Origin: Acidobacteriota bacterium
GTDB lineage: Bacteria > Acidobacteriota > Blastocatellia > Pyrinomonadales > Pyrinomonadaceae
Length of the DNA stretch: 64,000 nucleotides
Assembly: GCA_016700075.1 (NCBI GenBank)
Contig: CP065000.1
Span: forward strand, 744,001-808,000
Reading direction: 5' to 3'
The translations under genes and the position numbers were made by a program. Below, piece after piece: positions 9,166 to 16,243 of this stretch (the first letter of the stretch is position 1; every line of letters begins with the position of its first letter). The notes beneath the pieces are model-generated. The model was not told where the DNA came from, did not search any database, and saw nothing but the letters and a program-made list of their open reading frames with translations.

Positions 9166-10698
9166 ATGACTGCGGTGCGAAAGGCACCCGAATTTGAATA
9201 TCGACCGCATTGCACGCGATTTTTTCGCGATGTTAAGATTTTTCTGAGAGTGCAAAAGGTAATTTACGCAATCGGCCAAACGGCATCTGGCGCTATACAC
9301 CAGTATCGCGTCGCAGCGTTATTAATACTGTTCGCGTTTGCGGTCGGATGGACCGCAACGACGGCCGCAGCACAAGACGACGACGTGGCCGAGGCGATCG
9401 AGCTTTTCGAAATGGGTCAGGACCGCCACTCGAAAGGCGAACTGCGCGAGGCTGAAGAATTTTACAGGAAGGCTATAGAAAAGCTGCCGGAATTTCCGGA
9501 AGCACTATATCAGCTCGGAACTCTACAGCAGGCGAAAGGCGACATCCGCAATGCCGAAGCGAATTTCCGTCAAGCAGTAGAACTGCGTCCGGATTGGACG
9601 CTCGCAATGACCTCGCTCGCTTCCCTTTTGGTATCTGACGGCAAGATAGCCGAAGCGAGAACTCTGATCACTGAGGCTCTCGAGATCGACCCACAGAATC
9701 CGCCGGCAATTGCGACGCTTGCGGAGATTTTGATCAGATCCAAAGCCCCTAAGAGTGAATTGGAAAAGATACTCGTTCGGACCGTCGATCTGTCTGAAAA
9801 AGCGAATCCGACCGCTGCGATCTGGTGTGCACGTGCGGCTTTAGAAAGAGCCTTGGGAAAAACGAACGAGGCACGCAAGAGCGCCGCCCGCTCTGCCGAG
9901 ATCGATAAAGGCTTCCGATCCGCTTATTACCTTCTTATCGAGATCGGCATCGAGCAGAGCGATGCAGAATTGGCAAAGGACGCATTTGCGAAGCTCCGCT
10001 CGACAGGTATTTCCGATGATCGCATTCTGCTGCTGAATGCACGCATCGCTGCTGCCGAAGGGCGATTGGACGACGCCGAGAACCTTCTCAAACAACTGAA
10101 TGAAAGAACATCTGAAGCCGAGTCGCTGGCGAAGAAGATACGTGTGCTTAAGTCAACCTCTGCGTCGCTGCTGGAGAAGGAGTTGGAATCCGAGCCGGAT
10201 GACGTGGACATTTTGGCAGCGCTTTGCAATGCGTATCGGGTCACCGATGCTGCCAAGGCGATAGTGTTCTGCCAACGCGGCATGGAAGCCGCTCCGGCGA
10301 GAAATGACCTTCGTATCGGACTTGGAGCGGCCTTAGTTCAGGCCAAACAATATGAGCCGGCAGTTTCGGTCCTCAGGGAATCGGCTGCCGCTGAGCCCAA
10401 GAACTACACCGCACGCGCAAATCTCGCAACTGCCCTTTTCAAACTGAAGCGGCATGATGAAGCGTTGGCAGAATTTCGAAAACTTGCAGATGAGCGGCCG
10501 ACATCGCCCATCGCATACTATTTTTTGGGCATCATACACGACGAGATGACCGAATACGCCGACGCCGCGGCGAATTACAATCTTTTCCTGAAGTACGCGG
10601 ACCGCGGTCAAAATGCCGAAGAGATATTGCAGGCGGAGATCCGGTTGCCGCAATTGGCAAAGCTGGTTAAAGAAGGCAAAGGCAAACGAAGGAACTAA
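9166..10698 (+). CDS. Membrane-anchored TPR protein
   Basis: About 510 residues from the ATG at 9166 (AAAAGG upstream; an in-frame GTG at 9160 is the alternative). An N-terminal tail of about 45 residues precedes one hydrophobic segment (VAALLILFAFAVGWTATTAAAQ), read as a signal anchor or unusually placed signal peptide. The rest is all-helical TPR, with clear units such as AEEFYRKAIEKLPEFPEALYQLGTLQ, AEANFRQAVELRPDW and DEALAEFRKLADERPTSPIAYYFLG. It heads a tight group with the next two secreted proteins (gaps of 3 and 2 bp), so they probably act together in the envelope. No enzymatic motif is seen. Confidence 0.75.
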   Translation: MTAVRKAPEFEYRPHCTRFFRDVKIFLRVQKVIYAIGQTASGAIHQYRVAALLILFAFAVGWTATTAAAQDDDVAEAIELFEMGQDRHSKGELREAEEFYRKAIEKLPEFPEALYQLGTLQQAKGDIRNAEANFRQAVELRPDWTLAMTSLASLLVSDGKIAEARTLITEALEIDPQNPPAIATLAEILIRSKAPKSELEKILVRTVDLSEKANPTAAIWCARAALERALGKTNEARKSAARSAEIDKGFRSAYYLLIEIGIEQSDAELAKDAFAKLRSTGISDDRILLLNARIAAAEGRLDDAENLLKQLNERTSEAESLAKKIRVLKSTSASLLEKELESEPDDVDILAALCNAYRVTDAAKAIVFCQRGMEAAPARNDLRIGLGAALVQAKQYEPAVSVLRESAAAEPKNYTARANLATALFKLKRHDEALAEFRKLADERPTSPIAYYFLGIIHDEMTEYADAAANYNLFLKYADRGQNAEEILQAEIRLPQLAKLVKEGKGKRRN

Positions 10699-10701
10699 CG
10701 G

Positions 10702-11262
10702 ATGAAGACTGTTTGCGAAACAACTATCAGCAGATATGTACGGAGGCTTAGCTGCTCTGTCCTACTAATGTGCGCCGTTTTCGCTTCGGCCGGTTCCGTG
10801 CCGGCACAGGACGATGACCCCATTGAAGGTGCTCCGCCGCCGGAATTGCTGTTTTCAGTTGCAGAGAGTGATCAACTAGCCAAGGCCAAGGACCTGCGTG
10901 CCAGGACGCGGCTCATCATAGAACTGATGGACGCGCGTCTCAAGGCAGCGGAGCGGCATAGCAGCAATGCCAATTTCGATGCCGTCTTTGCCGAACTCGG
11001 CCCCTTTCATGCCCTTGCACTGAACGGCATCGAACATTTGGAAAAACAGGACCTCAAGGCAAAATCCGTTTTGGACAACCTGAAGCGGTTCGAGATCGGT
11101 ATCAGGGGATTTTTTCCGCGGTTGGAGTTGCTGCGGCGAAGTGCTCCTACGGACTACGAGCCCTACATTAGAAGGCTGATACGCGTGATGCGCGAGGCAA
11201 GGTCGCGTGCCCTCGATCCAATGTTCAGCGAAACCATCGTTCCCGTCCGAAGGCCAAACTAG
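10702..11262 (+). CDS. Small secreted helical protein, unknown
   Basis: A 186-residue protein starting 3 bp after the TPR gene stop. A signal peptide (RRLSCSVLLMCAVFASAGSVPAQ) follows a 13-residue basic leader. The mature part is mostly charged helix (AKDLRARTRLIIELMDARLKAAERH, LKRFEIGIRGFFPRLELLRR). I recognise no family. Its position between the TPR gene and the similar-sized secreted gene at 11265 suggests a three-gene operon of periplasmic proteins. Confidence 0.7.
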   Translation: MKTVCETTISRYVRRLSCSVLLMCAVFASAGSVPAQDDDPIEGAPPPELLFSVAESDQLAKAKDLRARTRLIIELMDARLKAAERHSSNANFDAVFAELGPFHALALNGIEHLEKQDLKAKSVLDNLKRFEIGIRGFFPRLELLRRSAPTDYEPYIRRLIRVMREARSRALDPMFSETIVPVRRPN

Positions 11263-11264
11263 TT

Positions 11265-11831
11265 ATGTACAAGAAAGTCTTTTCTGCTTTTGCAGGCATT
11301 CTTTTTCTCGCAGCGGTCTCCGCGATGCCGGCAGCCGCTCAACGGGATTATTTCACGCCCGAGGAGATCGAGATCATCCGCGACGCACAGCAGATCGACG
11401 AACGTATCGCAGTTCTGGTAAAGGCGATGGACCGGCGATTCGAGGTCATGAATGTCAACGTGTCACCGCCGAAAGAAGCCAAAAAGAAGTCGGGCGATTG
11501 GGGGCCGATGCCGACGGGAACGAAGAGTGAACTGATCCGCGACATAAGGCGGATAATGCAGAAGGCGATCGATGACATTGACAATCTTTCGGAGCGCCCG
11601 AATTCTGCCGTTATCGAGGAGAGCAGCAAGAAAAAAGGCGAGACGATGTCGAAGCTTTTCCCGAAGGCCGTGCGTGAACTCGCTGCGGCCGCTGCTCGCT
11701 ACAGGCCTGCCCTCGCCGCCGAGATAGACCGGTCATCTTCGGCTGATGATATTGCTCAATTGTCGGCGACGATGGAAATGTGCGACGAAGTGATCGCTTC
11801 GCTTTCAAAACTGCCGCCGCCCTCTAAATAG
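11265..11831 (+). CDS. Small secreted helical protein, unknown
   Basis: A 188-residue protein with a clean signal peptide (MYKKVFSAFAGILFLAAVSAMPAAAQ). The mature part is helical and charged (EEIEIIRDAQQIDERIAVLVKAMDRRFEVM). It resembles the preceding gene product in its opening motif (both have an 'I-x-ELMDARLKA / VLVKAMDRRFEVM' pattern), so the two may be distant paralogues. It lies 2 bp after the previous stop. No family is recognised, and no catalytic residues are evident. Confidence 0.7.
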   Translation: MYKKVFSAFAGILFLAAVSAMPAAAQRDYFTPEEIEIIRDAQQIDERIAVLVKAMDRRFEVMNVNVSPPKEAKKKSGDWGPMPTGTKSELIRDIRRIMQKAIDDIDNLSERPNSAVIEESSKKKGETMSKLFPKAVRELAAAAARYRPALAAEIDRSSSADDIAQLSATMEMCDEVIASLSKLPPPSK

Positions 11832-11898
11832 GAATAGAACATTAAAACTTATCTTTGTCTGCTCTGCCGGTTTGAAAACCTCACGGTTTGGTCGGACA

Positions 11899-13032
11899 AT
11901 GATGATTATGACAGAAGGCGTACTCAAAAAGACCCCGCTCAATGACGCGCATCGTGCGCTCGGCGGTAAGATGGTTGATTTCGGCGGCTGGGACATGCCG
12001 GTCCAATACTCGGCAGGCGTGATCGAGGAACATAACCGCTGCCGAACACGAAGCGGCCTGTTTGACGTTTCGCATATGGGCGAGATCTGGGTTGAAGGCC
12101 CTGACGCGATCAGTTTCGTGAACCGCCTCACGACGAACGACGTTTCGAAGCTCGAGGACGGCCAGGCTCATTATTCCTGCATGCCCAACAAGGACGGCGG
12201 CGTTGTCGATGACCTGCTCGTTTATCGTTTTAATAGCCATAAGCTGCTTCTGGTCGTTAACGCAGGCACGACGGACAAGGATTGGGCTTGGATCAAGTCT
12301 CACCATTCGGAACACGAGGACGTCGGCCTGAGGAACGCTTCGGCAGATTTTTGCCAGATCGCCATCCAGGGGCCGGAAGCGACAGCCATTCTGCAGGGAC
12401 TGACGGAGACCGATCTGTCGCAGATAAAATACTATTGGTTCACCGAGGGCCAAGTTGACGGCGTAGATGCGATCATTTCGAGGACGGGCTACACAGGCGA
12501 GGACGGATTTGAGGTTTACGCCGCTCCGGAATTTGCCGAACAGCTATGGAATACGATGCTCGAAGCAGGGCGGTTCGGCGAGGATGACGGCATACTTCCC
12601 TGCGGGCTCGCGGCAAGGAATACGCTTCGGCTCGAGGCCGCGATGTCGCTATACGGGCACGAGCTCGGCGACGACATCTCGCCGCTTGAAGCGGGTCTCG
12701 GTTGGATAACCAAGCTGGATAAAGAAGGCGGCTTCATCGGCCGCGACATTTTGGCGGAGCAAAAGCAGAACGGCCTTTCCCGCAAGATTGCCGGCTTTGA
12801 AATGAAAGAGCCGGGCATCGGGCGCGACGGTTTCGACGTTTATGTCAACGGTGAAAAGTGCGGTGTTGTCACCAGCGGCTCGCCCGCACCATTTTTGAAG
12901 AAGAATATCGGCCTCGCGTTCCTGCCGCCGGAGTTTGCAAAACCGGGACAGGAAATTAAAATTGATGTGAGAGGCCGGCATGTCGCCGCCGAGGTCGTAC
13001 CAACACCCTTTTATAAAAGGAATTCTAAATAA
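11899..13032 (+). CDS. gcvT: Glycine cleavage system T protein (aminomethyltransferase)
   Basis: About 377 residues. GcvT takes the aminomethyl group from lipoyl-H protein, transfers the methylene to tetrahydrofolate and frees ammonia. Family marks are LKKTPLNDAHRALGGKMVDFGGWDMPVQYSAG at the N-terminus, GLFDVSHMGEIWVEG, the folate-binding NRLTTND segment, RTGYTGEDGFEVY and LEAGLGWITKLDKEGGFIGRD. Three ATGs cluster at 11899, 11902 and 11908, with no strong ribosome site to decide among them; an upstream TTG extension adds residues unlike the family. gcvH follows 5 bp later. No glycine riboswitch is recognisable upstream. Confidence 0.95.
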   Translation: MMIMTEGVLKKTPLNDAHRALGGKMVDFGGWDMPVQYSAGVIEEHNRCRTRSGLFDVSHMGEIWVEGPDAISFVNRLTTNDVSKLEDGQAHYSCMPNKDGGVVDDLLVYRFNSHKLLLVVNAGTTDKDWAWIKSHHSEHEDVGLRNASADFCQIAIQGPEATAILQGLTETDLSQIKYYWFTEGQVDGVDAIISRTGYTGEDGFEVYAAPEFAEQLWNTMLEAGRFGEDDGILPCGLAARNTLRLEAAMSLYGHELGDDISPLEAGLGWITKLDKEGGFIGRDILAEQKQNGLSRKIAGFEMKEPGIGRDGFDVYVNGEKCGVVTSGSPAPFLKKNIGLAFLPPEFAKPGQEIKIDVRGRHVAAEVVPTPFYKRNSK

Positions 13033-13037
13033 GATCT

Positions 13038-13430
13038 ATGTCAAACATTCCCGAAAACTTACGTTACAGCAAAGATCACGAGTGGGTTGCCGTCGAAGGT
13101 GACGTCGCGGCCATCGGCATCACGGATTATGCGCAGCATTCGCTGGGCGATGTGGTTTACATCGATATGCCGCGTGTAGGCGACAAATTCGGCGCGCATG
13201 AATCGTTCGGCTCGGTAGAATCCGTTAAGGCGGTTTCTGAGGTCTTCACGCCGGTCGCGGGCGAGGTCACTGCCGTGAACGACGGACTGAACGACACGCC
13301 CGAAAAGGTGAACGGCGACCCTTATGGCGACGCATGGTTCATCAAGATCAAAATGGACAATCCCGGCGACGCTGACGGCATGATGTCAGCCGCCGAGTAC
13401 GAAGAATACCTCGAAGGCATCGACCACTAA
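13038..13430 (+). CDS. gcvH: Glycine cleavage system H protein
   Basis: A 130-residue lipoyl carrier of the glycine cleavage complex. It has the H-protein pattern EWVAVEGDVAAIGITDYAQHSLGDVVYIDMP and the lipoylation site ESVKAVSEVFTP (Lys64). The C-terminal helix DGMMSAAEYEEYLEGI is typical. It is co-transcribed with gcvT. The P-protein subunits are 8.5 kb further along on the same strand. Confidence 0.96.
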   Translation: MSNIPENLRYSKDHEWVAVEGDVAAIGITDYAQHSLGDVVYIDMPRVGDKFGAHESFGSVESVKAVSEVFTPVAGEVTAVNDGLNDTPEKVNGDPYGDAWFIKIKMDNPGDADGMMSAAEYEEYLEGIDH

Positions 13431-13445
13431 TTCTGCCTAACTCCT

Positions 13446-15503
13446 CTACTTGACCGCCGGTTCGGTAAGGACCGGCGTGTCAAGATATTTCGCAAAGAAC
13501 CTGACATACCGCCTTACGCGGTCAACCGCATGCCGCGGTTCGGTAATGCCGTGTCCCGCCCGCGGATACACGACAAATTCGACTGGCACCTTCATTTCTT
13601 TCAATGCCATATAGAATTCCTGCGCCTGTGCGATCGGCACTCGCGTGTCGCTCTGCCCGTGCATTATCATCGTCGGCGTTTTGACGTTCTTAATGTATTT
13701 CATCGGCGAGCGGTCCCAATACAATTCGGTCGCGTCCCACGGAGACTTGTCATCATAGAACCAACGCAGATACCGCTGAATGTCGTTCTGCGAATACATC
13801 GAATAGATGTTCGTCAATCCGGCTCCCGGGCTGACGGCCTTGAAACGGTCGGTCTGCGTTAACATCCAGAACGTCATGTAACCGCCGTACGACCAGCCGA
13901 GGGCACCCAGCTTGTCGGGATCGGCAAGTCCGCGTGCGATCAGATGATCGACGCCGGTCATGCAGTCGTCATAGTCGCCTTTGCCCCATGTGTTCTTGTT
14001 CGCCTGGGCAAATGCGAGCCCGCGTCCCGTCGAACCTCGGAAATTCGGCTGCAGAACCGCGAAACCATTCGCCGCGAGCACCTGAACGAGCCCGTTAAAA
14101 TTGTTCAGCGAGGCCGCCGTCGGACCGCCGTGCGGGTTAATAAGGAACGGGACCTTACCGCTCGTGTAGCCGACGGGCTTTGTGAGAACGCCTTCGATCT
14201 CCATGCCGTCCTTGCTCTTCCAACGGACTATCTCTGTGTCGCCAAGCGAAAAGTCGCGGAGCCACGCGTTGTGGTCGGTAATGCTTCGCACGTTGTTGAA
14301 GTTTACGTTCGCCGCGAAAAGTTCATTCGGGCGGTTGGCCGTAGACGACGTGCCGATGACGGTCTGCCCGTCGCGGCTTATGTCGGCGATGGCAAGCGTG
14401 CCGCCGCCGCGGGTGAGTTGAGTGAAAGCGCCGCTTTCGATGTTGATCGAAAATGCTTCGACCGTCTGAAATGCATTGGAACTAAAATAGATCGACCTGC
14501 CGTCGCGTGACCAAAAAGCCTGACCGACGTTGTTGTCAAAATTCGTCGAAACCTCACGCGGCGTACCGCCCGCGGCAGAGATCACGTAAAGAAAGGTTGT
14601 CGCCACACCGTCGCCCATCGTCCGTCCGCCTGTGTAAGCAAGCCATTTGCCGTCAGGCGACCAGCGGACCGAATCGCTCGAACCCGGCGTGTCTTCGACC
14701 TTGCGTTTTTCATTGGTTGCGATATTCAGTATCCACGCTTCGGCGAGGCCGCCGTCGTCGGCTTTTGGCGTAGGACGCGCGGTGAACGAGGCCTGCGTGC
14801 CGTCCGGCGACCACTGGGGATCGCTTATTGTGAACGATCCTTCAGTCAGACGCTTGGCTTCCTTTTTCTCGATATCAAAATGCCATAGATGCGTCATTTT
14901 GAGGTCTTGATCGATAAGGATCGTGTCGTCTTTCAGCCGTTTTCGATCTTCCTCATCCTTTGTCGGCTGATCGGTCGCGGTAAATAGCAGACTCTTGCCG
15001 TCGGGCGAGATCCGAAATCCGCTGACTCCGCCCTTCTGCGAAGTTACGGCCCAGGCTTCGCCGCCGTCCGCGTGCATCATCCAGACCTGACGCTCGCCCG
15101 CCTTTTCTCGGTCGGTCAGGAATGCGATCATCTTGCCGTCGGGCGTCCATTCGGGCGAAGTGCAGCTGTTATCACCGCGTGTGAATTGCCGCGGACCGCC
15201 GCCCGCGGTCGGCACGACCCAAACGTGCGTCGTCGCTTTCCATTCCTTGTCTTTCTCCGTCTTTGTTTCAGAGAGCGTGTAAACCACACGTGAGCCGTCC
15301 GGCGAGATACGCGGACTGCCGACACCTTTAATGCTCAGCAGATCCATCGCCGTAAGCAGCTTTTTGCCGTCCTTCGCACGCGGCGGCGTAGCTTCGGGGG
15401 TCGGGCTCGGCTTTTGCTCGGCCTGTGCCGGAACGAAAGGAACGAAAAACGCCGCAAATGCAAAGACGACGACGATGGACGAGTAGCGCAGTTTGTTTAT
15501 CAT
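13446..15503 (-). CDS. Secreted S9 family prolyl oligopeptidase (acylaminoacyl peptidase-like)
   Basis: A 685-residue protein with a signal peptide (SIVVVFAFAAFFVPFVPAQA). Residues about 60-400 form a WD40/TolB-like beta-propeller with repeated S-P-D-G-K/R motifs (ISPDGSRVVY, WTPDGKMIAF, WSPDGTQASF, WSPDGKWLAY). The C-terminal alpha/beta-hydrolase holds a full triad: Ser538 in GWSYGG, Asp619 in GQSDTRVP, His651 in RAGHGITEP. It should cleave short peptides in the periplasm. It is convergent with gcvH (15 bp between stops). It probably belongs to the DPP/acylaminoacyl-peptidase group; exact specificity cannot be read. Confidence 0.9.
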   Translation of the reverse strand: MINKLRYSSIVVVFAFAAFFVPFVPAQAEQKPSPTPEATPPRAKDGKKLLTAMDLLSIKGVGSPRISPDGSRVVYTLSETKTEKDKEWKATTHVWVVPTAGGGPRQFTRGDNSCTSPEWTPDGKMIAFLTDREKAGERQVWMMHADGGEAWAVTSQKGGVSGFRISPDGKSLLFTATDQPTKDEEDRKRLKDDTILIDQDLKMTHLWHFDIEKKEAKRLTEGSFTISDPQWSPDGTQASFTARPTPKADDGGLAEAWILNIATNEKRKVEDTPGSSDSVRWSPDGKWLAYTGGRTMGDGVATTFLYVISAAGGTPREVSTNFDNNVGQAFWSRDGRSIYFSSNAFQTVEAFSINIESGAFTQLTRGGGTLAIADISRDGQTVIGTSSTANRPNELFAANVNFNNVRSITDHNAWLRDFSLGDTEIVRWKSKDGMEIEGVLTKPVGYTSGKVPFLINPHGGPTAASLNNFNGLVQVLAANGFAVLQPNFRGSTGRGLAFAQANKNTWGKGDYDDCMTGVDHLIARGLADPDKLGALGWSYGGYMTFWMLTQTDRFKAVSPGAGLTNIYSMYSQNDIQRYLRWFYDDKSPWDATELYWDRSPMKYIKNVKTPTMIMHGQSDTRVPIAQAQEFYMALKEMKVPVEFVVYPRAGHGITEPRHAVDRVRRYVRFFAKYLDTPVLTEPAVK

Positions 15504-15573
15504 ATTTTTAACAACGGAAGACGTTCGGAAAGTTTAAGCGGAAGCCCCGGGTTTTTCAAATCGCAGAAAAAAC

Positions 15574-15599
15574 GGCTGGCCGCGTTTGCTAAGCCAGCC
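15574..15599 (-). terminator. Intrinsic terminator after the gene at 15623-16243
   Basis: A 7-bp perfect stem (GGCTGGC / GCCAGCC) with a 12-nt loop is followed on the minus strand by G and six T residues, 24 bp past the stop at 15623. Confidence 0.7.
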
Positions 15600-15622
15600 G
15601 AATATTTTCGGATGAATTATCT

Positions 15623-16243
15623 TCACGGCATTGCCGAGAAGTCCATGCCTGTCAGGTGATCCTGCAGGCTGAAAACGCGGGAGGGATTTGCAAATACAAA
15701 TTGCCTTGCCGAGATCTCAAGAACGTAAGTATTACCGGCCGGCAAGCCGTCAAACGCGTAATAACCGAACGTCGTCGTGGTCGCAGACCGGCGCGTTCCG
15801 TCCGGAGCTGTCAGGATCAAACGAACGCCGCGTATGCCGTTGCCCGCGGCAGTCGTCACGCGTCCCGTTATCGAAACGCCCGCTGAGGTCGGCGCAAGGT
15901 TCTGAAACCAAAATCCGCCGTGCAGGTCGAATTGAGGCGGAGCGCTTGTTGACGAAACGCCCGCCGCCGGCTGACCGGCCGTGCCGCTGATGCTGAAAGC
16001 TCCGCCGGTCGAATTCGATCCGCCGCCGGTCGCGATAACATTGTGCGACAGGTCATACGGCCCGCCGGTCTGGGCCGCATTTTCCACCGCAGAGACGCCG
16101 AGACACAGAGCGATCAAAATGAGGACCTTTCCGACTGACCACTGACCACCGGCCATTGATAACTGACGCGATCGACCGCGACCGGGATGCAGGCTGGCAG
16201 CCTGCGTCCCGTCCGACCACCGACAACTGACAACTGTTCTCAT
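15623..16243 (-). CDS. Secreted protein with carboxypeptidase-regulatory-like domain
   Basis: About 206 residues from the ATG at 16243, which overlaps the upstream stop as ATGA and has AAGGAGG close by. An alternative start is the ATG at 16156, which gives a conventional signal peptide (WSVGKVLILIALCLGVSAVENAAQ). Residues between the two starts are encoded by repeat-like DNA, so they may not be translated. The C-terminal 85 residues (ITGRVTTAAGNGIRGVRLILTAPDG, FGYYAFDGLPAGNTYVLEI) form a carboxypeptidase-regulatory-like/CNA-B beta-sandwich, nearly the same type as the tails of the metalloproteases at 33158 and 35788. It is coupled to the giant repeat gene upstream. Function unknown. Confidence 0.7.
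   Translation of the reverse strand: MRTVVSCRWSDGTQAASLHPGRGRSRQLSMAGGQWSVGKVLILIALCLGVSAVENAAQTGGPYDLSHNVIATGGGSNSTGGAFSISGTAGQPAAGVSSTSAPPQFDLHGGFWFQNLAPTSAGVSITGRVTTAAGNGIRGVRLILTAPDGTRRSATTTTFGYYAFDGLPAGNTYVLEISARQFVFANPSRVFSLQDHLTGMDFSAMP
16085..16110 (-). repeat. Dispersed CTCTGTGTCTC-type repeat inside a signal peptide
   Basis: On the minus strand this reads CTCTGTGTCTCGGCGTCTCT followed by GCGGTG. The same core occurs at 60618-60643 (one difference, T for G) and in looser form at 63271-63349. Here it encodes ALCLGVSAV, the hydrophobic core of the signal peptide of the gene ending at 15623. Confidence 0.65.
16135..16236. repeat. Palindromic and GACCACTGACCA-type repeat tract
   Basis: Two blocks of short ACTGACCACTGACC / CGACAACTGACAACTG repeats (16135-16167 and 16211-16236) flank a hairpin with 13-bp arms, CGGGATGCAGGCT (16183-16195) and AGCCTGCGTCCCG (16199-16211), loop GGC. 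The arms match except for one G-U type mismatch. The tract lies over the 5' end of the gene ending at 15623. It resembles intergenic dispersed repeats rather than protein-coding sequence. Confidence 0.6.

Noticed and set aside
11832..11898. Glycine riboswitch before gcvT, or before gcvPA at 21640-21921
   Set aside because: None of the conserved glycine-aptamer blocks is visible in either leader.
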